Source: Streptomyces natalensis ATCC 27448 (GTDB lineage: Bacteria; Actinomycetota; Actinomycetes; Streptomycetales; Streptomycetaceae). Taken from it: a stretch of 64,000 nt of DNA. The stretch lies in contig NZ_JRKI01000029.1 of NCBI RefSeq assembly GCF_000935125.1, positions 372,001 through 436,000 on the forward strand, given 5' to 3'. Positions 13,401 to 18,751 of this stretch are shown one piece after another. How positions within the stretch are numbered: position 1 is the stretch's first letter; each line of letters begins with the position of its first letter. A program made the position numbers and the translations under genes. Below the pieces are notes generated by a model. That model was not told the DNA's origin. It saw only the letters and a program-made list of their open reading frames with translations, and did not search any database.

Positions 13401-14393
13401 GGTGCCGTGTGCCTCGACGACGTCGACCTCATCGGCCGAGAGCCGCGCGCTGACCAGCGCCTGCTCGATCACCCGTCGCTGCGAGGGGCCGTTGGGTGCG
13501 GTCAGCCCGTTGGAGGCGCCGTCCTGGTTGACGGCGGAGCCGCGGATCACGGCCAGGATCTCGTGCCCGTTGCGACGGGCCTCCGAGAGGCGTTCCAGGA
13601 CCAGGACGCCGACGCCCTCGGACCAGCCGGTGCCGTCGGCGGAGTCGGCGAAGGAGCGGCAGCGCCCGTCGGCGGAGAGCCCGCCCTGGCGGTTGAACTC
13701 CACGAAGGTGGTGGGGCTGGACATCACGGTGACGCCGGCGGCAAGCGCCAGGGAGCACTCGCCCTGGCGCAGGGAGTGGGCGGCCAGGTGCAGGGCCACG
13801 AGCGAGGACGAGCAGGCGGTGTCGACGGTGACCGCCGGGCCCACGGCGCCGAAGAAGTAGGCGAGTCGGCCCGAGATGACGCTGGTGGTGGTGCCCGTCA
13901 GGGCGAAGCCCTGGACGTCGTCGTCCGGGCCCACCCGGTATTCCTGGGGCATCGCCCCGACGAACATGCCCGTCCTGGTGCCCCGGACCGCCGCCGGGTC
14001 GATGCCGGCCCGCTCGAAGGCTTCCCAGGAGGACTCCAGCAGCAGTCGCTGCTGCGGGTCCATGGCGAGCGCCTCACGGGGCGAGATCCCGAAGAAGGAG
14101 GCGTCGAACTCGGCCGCGTCGTGCAGGAATCCGCCGGAGAATTCCCCCGCGTCCTCGGCCAGGAGCTCCCAGCCGCGGTCGGCGGGGGACTTGGTGATGC
14201 CGTCCCCGTCGGCGGCGAGCAGGGACCAGAGCTCCTCGGGACTGCGCACGCCGCCCGGGAAGCGGCAGCTCATGCCCACGATCGCGATCGGCTCGCGGGC
14301 CGCCGCCTCCAGCTCGCCCACCCGCTGCCGGGAGCGCCGCAGATCGGCACTTGCCCGCTTTAGGTAGTCGCGGAGCTTCTGTTCCTGGTCCAT
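1..14393 (-). CDS. pimS2: Type I modular polyketide synthase, modules 5-7 (3' end outside window)
   Basis: Cytoplasmic assembly-line PKS that extends the chain received from PimS1. The ATG at 14393 starts an N-terminal coiled docking segment (MDQEQKLRDYLKRA...), then KS-AT-DH-KR-ACP (module 5, about residues 32-1787), KS-AT-KR-ACP (module 6, 1788-3329) and KS-AT-KR with the start of an ACP (module 7, from 3330). All three KS domains have the Cys-Ser-Ser active site. The ATs of modules 5 and 6 carry GHSIGE and HAFH (malonyl type). The module 7 AT carries GHSQGE and YASH (methylmalonyl type). The module 5 KR has the LDD (B-type) motif, and KRs 6 and 7 have the A-type Trp eight residues before the catalytic Tyr. 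The window edge cuts just before the module 7 ACP serine. A GTG at 14402 is an in-frame alternative start. This order matches PimS2 of natamycin, which by family knowledge has six modules. Confidence 0.93.
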   Translation of the reverse strand, partial: MDQEQKLRDYLKRASADLRRSRQRVGELEAAAREPIAIVGMSCRFPGGVRSPEELWSLLAADGDGITKSPADRGWELLAEDAGEFSGGFLHDAAEFDASFFGISPREALAMDPQQRLLLESSWEAFERAGIDPAAVRGTRTGMFVGAMPQEYRVGPDDDVQGFALTGTTTSVISGRLAYFFGAVGPAVTVDTACSSSLVALHLAAHSLRQGECSLALAAGVTVMSSPTTFVEFNRQGGLSADGRCRSFADSADGTGWSEGVGVLVLERLSEARRNGHEILAVIRGSAVNQDGASNGLTAPNGPSQRRVIEQALVSARLSADEVDVVEAHGTGTTLGDPVEAQALLATYGQGRDDDRPLLLGSVKSNLGHTQAAAGMAGVIKMVLAMRHGVLPRTLHVDAPSSHVDWTQGAVRLLTEHVPWPQGEQPRRAGVSSFGLSGTNAHTILEEAPAAPSPEAGQEDTAPVAEPLAAGAVPWLVSGRTREALRAQAARLLEHLTSRPGLAPLDVAYSLATARSGLEHRAAFTAAGPDGARAALTALADGTPAPGLVQDTARTRSKLAFLFAGQGSQRPGMGRELAARFPVFATALDEVLGHFDEGLERPLKDVLFAAEGTPEAALLDQTGYAQPALFAIEVALYRLAESFGITPDFLAGHSIGEIAAAHVAGVFTLADAAALVLARGRLMQALPEGGAMVSLEATEEEVLPLLEDRPDRLSIAAVNGPAAVVIAGEADDVTAVAEHFDALGRRTKRLRVSHAFHSPLMEPMLAEFRTAVSRLTPQAPVIPVVSGLTGTLATVEQLTSPDYWVDHARHAVRFADALAWLDGHGAATFLELGPDGVLSAMAQSCLAADTDTAADGVSATLAVLRPGRPEAETLTAALAGLHTRGVAVQWEPYFQGTGARRADLPTYAFQRRRYWPKSLPATGGDVRAAGLGAAHHPLLTAAVSVANSDGLLLTGRLSRRTHPWLADHAVRGTVLLPGTAFLELAVRAGDEAGCGRVEELTLAAPLVLPEEGGVQVQVWVGSPDASGRRAVSVHSRPDGPEELPWTQHAAGTLVAGEHHAGFDATVWPPADATPLDLDGFYARMADTGFGYGPLFQGLRAAWRSGDDVYAEVALPDSDGAASTESSAAFGLHPALLDAALHAAAFVDLGEDARGGLPFSWQDVTLHASGASTVRVKLTPDGDDAVALAVADTTGAPVASIGSLVLRTLPDEQIDAAHSLVRDALFELRWSEARQTAHEAPASAAVLGPDLFGLERALAPTDLTVTAVPGPDAAPHAPDVVLAPVAGTTEDDVVTSVHARTAHVLERLRTWLTDERYAASRLVFVTRGALATDARQASDPVAAAVWGLVRAAQSEHPGRFGLLDLDPGTTEPATEPLLRALALSSDEPQTAVRGTAVLTARLARAQAPQAATEWDPEGTVVLTGATGGLGRVLARHLVAERGVRHLLLVSRRGADADGAGELMAELAAHGAQVTLAACDLADRAAVRRLLSGVPAEHPVTAVVHSAGSLDDGVIASLTPERISAVLRPKADAVWHLHEATRDLDLAAFVVFSSLSGTVGAAGQGNYAAANAFLDALAQLRRAQGLPGLSLAWGPWAPTAGMTGGLTDDDLDRLARMGTPALTEEQGIALFDAATATDAAVLLPTRIDLSVLRVQSEIPPLWRGLIRTPARRSVVSASETAVTLVQQLSRLAETDRREVVLDLVAGQVAAVLGHAGTADIDPRRPLRELGFDSLTAVELRNRLSAATGLRTAATVIFDHPTVDALAAHLLDGLMGSEAAAAADAPRTAADDDPIVIVGMSCRYPGGVASPEDLWRLVSEGTDAISGLPTDRGWDLDALYDPDPDRTGTSYSRFGGFLHTAADFDPAFFGMSPREALATDSQQRLLLEASWEAVERAGIDPVSLRGSQTGVFAGVMYNDYATVLSGGQFEGHQGSGTAPSVASGRISYTLGLEGPAVTVDTACSSSLVAMHWAMQALRAGECSLALAGGVTVMSTPGALIEFSRQRGLSPDGRCKAFSDGADGVGWSEGVGVLVLERLSDARRNGHRVLAVVRGSAVNQDGASNGLTAPNGPAQQRVIRQALSAAGLSATDIDAVEGHGTGTTLGDPIEAQALLAAYGQDREAGSPLLLGSVKSNIGHTQAAAGVAGVIKMVMAMRHGVLPRTLHADEPSSHVEWDSGAVRLLTEETPWPQADRPRRAAVSSFGFSGTNAHLIVEEPAAVAERREEPALTPAVVPWTLSGKSRAALRDQAARLRSFLEERPALDPADVALSLATTRSAFDQRAVVTGDRDELLRALADLAADRPGPALTEGEVGGAGKLAVVFSGQGSQRPGAGRELAARFPVFAQALDEVTAALDPHLDRPLKDILFAPEGSPEAALLDRTEWTQPALFAIGVALHRLLGTWGIRPDVLLGHSIGEITAAHVAGVLSLPDAARLVIARGRLMQALPAGGAMISLEATEDETAPLLAGRDHEVSLAAVNGPRSVVVAGELAAAEEIAAHFADRGRKTKRLTVSHAFHSPLMEPALDGLREAAAELTYHAPDVTVISGLTGRPATEAELRSADYWVAHARGAVRFADTLRAAHDCGAGTFLELGPDSVLSAAAQDALGDDAEAHIVPLLRHGRGEERCAATALARLHVRGTTVDWPGYLAGTGARTIDLPTYAFQHERYWPEQAPARLAQGAADPADAELWGAVERGDATELAALLGLRDEQHASLYALLPALSSWRQHRQEKALLDSTRYRVAWRPVQATAAPVLDGTWLLVTADGIDSDEILDALRGHGAQFETLVLDDACRDRAHLAGRLAAVRDQDRPLTGVLSLLPLADRSGAEAGAEAGAETGAQPSTGLALSLVLIQALADTGLAAPLWTLTRGAVTTGADDPLTHPLQAAVWGLGRVAALEHPQLWSGLIDLPAALDAPATQHLVSALAAEGGEDQIAVRATGAFGRRLVRHPQAELPPADAFTARGTVLITGGTGALGAEAARWLARSGAEHLLLTSRRGPEAPGAAELAAEIEELGARVTLAACDTADRAALAALLDSLPDEHPLTGVVHAAGVGQAAALADTPLADAAQAMAAKLLGAAHLDSLLDGHDLDFFVLVSSIAGVWGSAGQSAYSAANAYLDALAEHRAARGLPATSVAWGPWAEAGMATHEAVTDELHKRGLRFLAPATALAELRRAVVHRDVTVTVADIDWERYHPVFTSTRPSALFDELAEVQALIRPEDESAAPEFAARLRGLDQDGQERLLGDLVRAEAAIALGHDSADAIAERRAFRDAGFDSLTAVELRKRLAALTGLALPATLVFDYPTPVALARHLREQLLGTAQESAAPVAVPSGGFDEPIAIVGMSCRFPGGVRSPRQLWDLVSEGVDAISDFPVNRGWNTGLFHPDPDNPGTTYSTQGGFLHDAGEFDASFFGISPREALSMDPQQRLLLETTWEAFEHAGIDPTTVHGTTTGTFIGSTYQEYGLGVEDGSAGHLVTGTSPSVLSGRLAYLFGLEGPAVTVDTACSSSLVALHLACQSLRNGESSLALAGGATVMTNPNPFVAFSRQRALAGDGRCKAFSEGADGMTLAEGVGVLVLERLSDAQRNGHEILAVVRGSAINQDGASNGLSAPNGPSQQRVIRQALANSGLTPADIDAVEAHGTGTALGDPIEAQALLATYGPGRDPDSPLLLGSVKSNIGHTQSAAGVAGVIKMVLALRNGQLPRTLHADTPSSHIDWTPGTVSLLTEPTDWPEGERPRRCAVSSFGISGTNAHTLLEEAPRPHEATPAGPVPPAGDAIPWVLSARTPGALRAQAAQLAAHLDGEAPDALDVGHTLVAARTLFDHRAVVVGTDDASRRAALDALATGGSAPGIVQGTADTDGRTVFVFPGQGSQWAGMGARLLEESPVFAARLTECATALSEFVDWSLLDVLRQADGAPTLDRVDVVQPASFAVMVSLAALWTSHGITPDAVVGHSQGEIAAAAVAGALSLEDAARVVALRSQAIARGLAGTGGMLSVPLPAADVEQRLAAYEDLSIAAVNGPRSTVVSGATAPLDALQAELVGEDIRARRIAVDYASHSAQVERVRDELRTVLEPVRPRPAQVPFFSTVTGDWLDTTVMDAEYWFTNLRRTVHFQPAIGELLAQGHHFFIEVSSHPVLSMGIQATAEEAGAAAAVLGTLRRDTGATDRFLASLAEAFVRGADADWSAVFAGTGARRVPLPTYAFQREHLWAIPERSPDRPEADPADAEFWTAVEEEDVEALASRLRLDRTSLAPVLPALSHWRKRRRELSTVDSWRYRATWKPLTGLPAAALTGTWLVVAPEGADTDTLTGVLAAHGAGTRTLVLDDSCADRATLTARLTGLDGAADLTGVVSLPAPADEASATHPTLSRAVTLTVALVQALGDAGIDAPLWCLTQGAVSTGRADRLTRPDQAQILGLGWTAALEHPQRWGGLVDLPEELDRRAGERLAAVLTGRSGEDQLAVRSSGVFARRVVRAAPADPAPARPWTPRGTTLVTGGTGTLAPHLARWLAQQGAEHIVLTSRRGPAAPGAAELVQELAELGCQAEAVACDLTDRDAVAQMLAALRAEGRTVRTVVHTAVTIELAPLDETTLDDFAKVMDAKVIGARHLDELLGDDLDAFVLYSSTAGMWGSGAHAAYVAGNAYLNALAEHRRARGARATAVSWGIWADDLKLGRVDPGQIRRSGLVFMDPQLALTGLRQALDDEETHLAVADVDWGRYYPVFTAARPTRLFEDLPEVRQLAQESAEVTDSGSEFATRLDGLAAVEQDRLLLDLVRTEAATALGHASPDVLSEQRAFRDVG
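4406..9032 (-). other. PKS module 6: KS-AT(malonyl)-KR(A)-ACP
   Basis: KS about 9030-7760, AT 7440-6400 (GHSIGE, HAFH), no DH, KR 5550-4950, ACP 4730-4480. The KR lacks LDD and has a Trp eight residues before the catalytic Tyr (W-G-S-A-G-Q-S-A-Y), which is the A-type pattern. The product is a hydroxyl, in natamycin numbering the C15 oxygen that later carries mycosamine. The inter-domain linker contains a 12-nt tandem repeat at 5896-5931. Confidence 0.86.
5896..5931. repeat. 12-nt tandem repeat in the module 6 AT-KR linker
   Basis: Three in-frame copies of a 12-nt unit (tcggccccggct and close variants) encode a Gly-Ala-Glu-Ala-like repeat in a linker of PimS2 module 6. Reading frame is kept. 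Confidence 0.8.
9033..14393 (-). other. PKS module 5: docking-KS-AT(malonyl)-DH-KR(B)-ACP
   Basis: First module of PimS2. Approximate positions on the minus strand: KS 14300-13050, AT 12710-11650 (GHSIGE near 12430, HAFH near 12125), DH 11600-10750 with the HxxxGxxxxP motif, KR 10200-9550 with LDD, ACP 9300-9130 with GFDSL. Expected outcome is the fourth double bond of the tetraene. The KS is shorter than usual after its DRGW motif; see findings. Confidence 0.88.
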
Positions 14394-14562
14394 GTTCGCC
14401 ACGTTCAACACAACCCATCTCAAGACCGGCGGACAGCAGAGGATTTCGATGTGGGCATCCGGCACTGAGGACGGCCGTTCCACAGCTACTGGGTGATCCG
14501 CGTGCCCTGCACGAGGCAGCTCGACTTTCCGCACGCCACTCGCCCAGTTTCGACGGTGTTTG

Positions 14563-14578
14563 TCATGGAATTCCCTAG
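14563..14578 (-). promoter_or_regulatory. PimM-type operator upstream of pimS2
   Basis: On the minus strand the site reads CTAGGGAATTCCATGA, 13 of 16 positions of the published PimM (PAS-LuxR) consensus CTVGGGAWWTCCCBAG as I recall it. It lies in the 190-nt gap between the pimI stop and the pimS2 start, so pimS2 probably has its own promoter besides read-through from pimI. I see no clear -10 at the spacing used by the other sites. Confidence 0.65.
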
Positions 14579-14583
14579 ATTCC

Positions 14584-15351
14584 TCACACGGCGAACTCCT
14601 CGGCGGCGGTGAGGTGTTCCCGCAGCAGTGCCAGTACGGCCTGGGCCTGGGAGCTGAGGAAGAAGTGACCGCCGGGGTAGACCCGGAGGTCGAACGCCCC
14701 CGTGGTGTGCGCGCGCCACCCCTCGGCCTCCTCCAGCGTGGTCTTGGGGTCGTCGTCACCGGTCAACGCGGTGATCGGCGCCTTGATCGCCGCTCCGGGA
14801 TCGCAGCGGTAGGTCTCCACCGCGGTGTAGTCGCTGCGGATCGCCGGGAGGATCATGCGCAGCAGCTCCTCGTCGCCCAGCAGCGCGGCGTCCGTACCGG
14901 AGAGCAGCTTCAGTTCGGCGACGATCCCGTCGTCGTCACGCCGGTGCACGCTCTCCGCGCGGTAGCGCGAGGGTGCGCGCCGGCCGGAAGCGAAGAGGTG
15001 CGTCAGCTCGCCTCCGTCGGCCTCCAGCCGCCGGGCCACCTCGAAGGCGACCATCGCGCCCATGCTGTGCCCGAAGAACGCCGTCGGCCGCGACCGGAGC
15101 CGGCCTTGCAGGGCCGCGTACACCTGGTCGGCCATGGCCTCGATGCCGCTGGGGCTGGACTCGGTGCGCCGGTCCTGGCGGCCGGGGTACTGCACCGACA
15201 GCACCTCCGCCACGGATGACAGCTGTGCCGATACGGGGAAGAAGAAAGAGGCCGAACCGCCCGCGTGCGGAAAGCAGACGAGCTGGCGTCGATGGTGCGG
15301 CGCCGGGTGGTAGCTCCGGGCCCAGAGCCCTTCCGCCGTGGTCGTCGTCAT
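14584..15351 (-). CDS. pimI: Type II (editing) thioesterase
   Basis: A stand-alone cytoplasmic alpha/beta-hydrolase of 255 residues, the usual size for type II thioesterases of PKS clusters. Such enzymes remove misprimed or stalled acyl groups from ACPs. The nucleophile motif is GHSMG with Ser96. A candidate acid is Asp200 in the GDDD stretch and the His is His229 in PGGHFF. The N-terminal CFPHAGGSAS oxyanion segment is also typical. The ATG at 15351 has a strong AGGAGG-type ribosome site 8-9 nt upstream. The gene lies directly upstream of pimS2 on the same strand, as in the natamycin cluster, and has a weak PimM-like box in its leader. It is not the chain-releasing thioesterase, which would be a C-terminal PKS domain outside the window. 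Confidence 0.93.
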   Translation of the reverse strand: MTTTTAEGLWARSYHPAPHHRRQLVCFPHAGGSASFFFPVSAQLSSVAEVLSVQYPGRQDRRTESSPSGIEAMADQVYAALQGRLRSRPTAFFGHSMGAMVAFEVARRLEADGGELTHLFASGRRAPSRYRAESVHRRDDDGIVAELKLLSGTDAALLGDEELLRMILPAIRSDYTAVETYRCDPGAAIKAPITALTGDDDPKTTLEEAEGWRAHTTGAFDLRVYPGGHFFLSSQAQAVLALLREHLTAAEEFAV

Positions 15352-15451
15352 GGTGCTGGCTCCTCCTCGCGATGGCGCCGGACCGGTCCGGCGGGATGCG
15401 GGCGCCGATCACCGGCCCCGGTATTCACACGCCCATTCGACAAGGAGGAAT

Positions 15452-15467
15452 GCCGGAAAACACCTAG
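15452..15467 (-). promoter_or_regulatory. Weak PimM-like box upstream of pimI
   Basis: Minus-strand sequence CTAGGTGTTTTCCGGC matches 11 of 16 consensus positions, and 14 of 16 with the pimA-proximal box. A -10-like hexamer TCGAAT lies at 15440-15435, 27 nt from the box start, the same spacing as in other boxes here. The leader to the pimI ATG would be about 75-80 nt. Confidence 0.5.
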
Positions 15468-15514
15468 TATCCGCGCCGCGCAGGACGGCGGGCCCGCCGT
15501 GCCGGAGCCGTACG

Positions 15515-15552
15515 GGATACGCCCGGGGCACACATGGCGCGCCGGGGTATCC
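15515..15552 (-). terminator. Hairpin terminator behind pimJ
   Basis: GGATAC-g-CCCGG (15515-15526) pairs with CCGGG-GTATCC (15542-15552): an 11-bp stem with one bulged base and a 15-nt loop, 17 nt past the pimJ stop. It should separate pimJ transcription from the pimI promoter. Confidence 0.6.
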
Positions 15553-15568
15553 GTGGTGTCCGGCCCGA

Positions 15569-16600
<1,032 letters not shown>

Positions 16601-16651
16601 CTCATTCCTCTTCTCCGCATAGAACAGACCGCCCAAACGCAGAGCCGAGTC

Positions 16652-16718
16652 GGCTGCTTGACCTCTTGGCCTTTTGGCTGCTTGGTCTCTTGGCGTCGAA
16701 TGGCGTCGAATGGCGTCG
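16652..16718. repeat. Short direct repeats in the pimJ leader
   Basis: Two imperfect 19-nt copies (ggctgcttgacctcttggc at 16652-16670 and ggctgcttggtctcttggc at 16676-16694; 17 of 19 identical) are followed by tggcgtcgaa repeated 2.8 times (16691-16718). They lie 50-120 nt upstream of the pimJ ATG. Confidence 0.75.
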
Positions 16719-16805
16719 GCCGGCATCGAATACGCCGCGTTCCGGACGCTGGGTCCTCGCACGCTTCCAAGCGGCCGGTCATGATGTCAAGAAATTCCGG
16801 GCACA

Positions 16806-16821
16806 CTAGGGAATTCCCGAG
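16806..16821. promoter_or_regulatory. Perfect PimM operator between pimJ and pimA
   Basis: CTAGGGAATTCCCGAG matches all 16 positions of the PimM consensus CTVGGGAWWTCCCBAG and is nearly palindromic, so it can serve either side. It is 205 nt from the pimJ ATG. No strong -10 is seen at the usual spacing in either direction. PimM itself is outside the window. Confidence 0.82.
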
Positions 16822-16903
16822 TCCCCACCACCAGGTGTTCGTGGCCTGTTTCCCTGGGCGCAGCCGGATCCGGTGCGGCCCCGCGGGGCCCTGCCGCCGG
16901 GAT

Positions 16904-16919
16904 CTAGGGGTTTTCCGGT
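16904..16919 (+). promoter_or_regulatory. pimA-proximal PimM-like box overlapping the -35 region
   Basis: CTAGGGGTTTTCCGGT matches 12 of 16 positions. A weak -10 (TGCACT, 16931-16936) lies 27 nt from the box start. That places the transcript start at about 16943, the proposed GTG start of pimA, so a leaderless mRNA is possible. Confidence 0.55.
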
Positions 16920-16942
16920 GTGCGGTGCGCTGCACTGTCCGG

Positions 16943-18751
16943 GTGCTGCTATGTCTTCTGCGAATCCATCTGCGGCCGCACCGGCGCTCCGTCGCCCTGC
17001 TGGGGCTTTTGCAACTGGTGCAGATCCTGGCCACTTTGGCCCTGCCGACACTGGGCGCCGCGGTCATCGACAACGGCGTGGTCAGGGCCGACAGCGGCTA
17101 CATCACCCGGACCGGCCTGGCCATGCTGGCCGTGGCGCTCGTGCAGATCGCGGCGTCCGTGGCCGCGGTGGCGCTGGGCGCCCGTACGGCCATGGCGATG
17201 GGCCGCGACCTGCGCTCGGCCGTCTTCCGCCGGGTGCTGGACTTCTCGGCCCGCGAGGTCGGGCGGTTCGGCACTCCGTCGCTGATGACGCGGACCGTCA
17301 ACGATGTGCAGCAGGTGCAGGTGCTGGCCCTGTCCGCGTTCGGCGTCGTCGTGTCGGCGCCCCTGATGTGTCTGGGCAGCATCGCGCTCGCACTCCAGCA
17401 GGACGTCCCGCTCTCCCTGCTCCTGGTGGCGCTGATGGTGGCCGTCGGAATGTCCTTCGGCCTCATTCTCGGCCGCACCGATCCGTTCTACGCCCGTATG
17501 CAGAAACAGCTGGACCGCATCAACGGGCTGCTGCGCGAACGCATTACCGGAGTCCGCGTCGTACGGGCTTTTGTGCGCGACGCCCACGAAGGCGCGAGAT
17601 TCGGCCGCACCAATTCCGAATTGCGTGACATCTCGCTGCGCGTCGGCCGGCTGCTGGCCACGGTCATCCCCCTGGTGCTGCTGGTCCTCAACGCCTTCAT
17701 GGCAGCCGTGGTGTGGTTCGGCGCCCACCGCATCGACGCCGGGGCGATGCGGTTCGGTGCGCTCAGCGCGTTTCTGAGCTACCTGACGCTGATCACGATG
17801 TCGGTGGTGATGGTGACCTTCGTGTGCCTGGCGATGCCGCGGGCGAGGGTTTCGGCCGAGCGGATCCAGCAGGTGCTGGCGACCGAGCCGAGCGTGGCGG
17901 CGCCGAGTGAGCCCGTACGCGCGCTGCCCGCAGCCGGCCAACTGTCCTTGTACGGAGCCGGGTTCCGCTATCCGGGAGCGAAGGAGCCGGTGCTGCACGG
18001 CATCGATCTGAGCGTCCGGCCCGGCGAGACGGTGGCGATCCTCGGCAGCACCGGCAGCGGCAAGACCACCCTGCTCAACCTCGTGCTGCGGCACTTCGAC
18101 GCCACCGACGGCGCCGTCCACGTGGGCGGCGTCGATGTCCGCACCCTGGACGCGGCGGTGCTGCGCCGCACCGTCGGCTTCGTACCGCAGCGGCCGTACC
18201 TCTTCTCCGGCACCGTCGCGAGCAATCTGCGCTTCGGCGACCCGGACGCCACCGACGACGAACTCTGGCACGCGCTGGAGATCGCCCAGGCGCGCGATTT
18301 CGTGCGGCTCCTGCCCGGCGGGCTGAACGCACCCCTCACCCAGGGCGGCACCAATGTGTCGGGCGGGCAACGGCAGCGCCTGGCGATCGCCCGCACCCTG
18401 CTGCGCAGGCCGGACATCTATCTCTTCGACGACTGCTTCTCCGCGCTGGACCACGCCACGGACGCCGCGCTGCGGGCCGCCCTGGAGCCGGAGATCTCCC
18501 GGGCGACGGTGGTCACCGTCGCCCAGCGCGTCAGCACCGTCCGCCGCGCGGGGCGCATCGTCGTCCTGGACGCGGGGCGGGTGGCCGCCACCGGAACGCA
18601 CGAGGAGCTGCTGCGCACCAGTACGACGTACCGGGAGATCGCCCGGTCCCAGCTCACCGCGATCACCGGTGACCACGACGGCACCGGCACGGACGCCGCA
18701 GCCGCCACGACCCTTCAGGAGGCTGTCCATGGTCTCGACGGACAGCTCTAG
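16943..18751 (+). CDS. pimA: ABC exporter half-transporter A (degenerate ATP site)
   Basis: A 602-residue half-transporter: an N-terminal transmembrane domain of about six helices (residues 1-310), then a nucleotide-binding domain. Walker A is GSTGSGKTT (Gly368, Lys374), the signature is VSGGQ (Ser473), and Walker B ends Asp496-Asp497, so the usual catalytic Glu is Asp. With PimB it should form a heterodimer exporting the polyene across the membrane, as proposed for PimA/PimB and NysG/NysH. The start is uncertain. The GTG at 16943 gives the N-terminus before the first helix but has no ribosome site, which fits the predicted leaderless transcript. A GTG at 16925 is an alternative. The 3' end overlaps pimB by 23 nt, indicating translational coupling. 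Confidence 0.9.
   Translation: MLLCLLRIHLRPHRRSVALLGLLQLVQILATLALPTLGAAVIDNGVVRADSGYITRTGLAMLAVALVQIAASVAAVALGARTAMAMGRDLRSAVFRRVLDFSAREVGRFGTPSLMTRTVNDVQQVQVLALSAFGVVVSAPLMCLGSIALALQQDVPLSLLLVALMVAVGMSFGLILGRTDPFYARMQKQLDRINGLLRERITGVRVVRAFVRDAHEGARFGRTNSELRDISLRVGRLLATVIPLVLLVLNAFMAAVVWFGAHRIDAGAMRFGALSAFLSYLTLITMSVVMVTFVCLAMPRARVSAERIQQVLATEPSVAAPSEPVRALPAAGQLSLYGAGFRYPGAKEPVLHGIDLSVRPGETVAILGSTGSGKTTLLNLVLRHFDATDGAVHVGGVDVRTLDAAVLRRTVGFVPQRPYLFSGTVASNLRFGDPDATDDELWHALEIAQARDFVRLLPGGLNAPLTQGGTNVSGGQRQRLAIARTLLRRPDIYLFDDCFSALDHATDAALRAALEPEISRATVVTVAQRVSTVRRAGRIVVLDAGRVAATGTHEELLRTSTTYREIARSQLTAITGDHDGTGTDAAAATTLQEAVHGLDGQL

Larger units (their letters stand above)
16601..16942. promoter_or_regulatory. 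Divergent pimJ-pimA intergenic regulatory region
   Basis: A 342-nt non-coding stretch between two divergent starts. From the pimJ side it holds the pimJ ribosome site, two imperfect 19-nt repeats, 2.8 copies of a 10-nt repeat, a perfect 16-bp PimM-type palindrome (16806-16821) and a second, degenerate box (16904-16919) ending 23 nt before the pimA start. No protein is supported here, although the frame is open on both strands. Confidence 0.75.

Noticed and set aside
7908..14363. A 2151-codon open frame on the plus strand
   Set aside because: Antisense shadow of pimS2 modules 5 and 6, with no recognisable domain or ribosome site.
15440..15468. A tiny frame (ATG plus four codons) after AAGGAGGAA on the plus strand
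   Set aside because: It overlaps the pimI promoter on the opposite strand. Five codons with no downstream plus-strand gene do not support a leader peptide.
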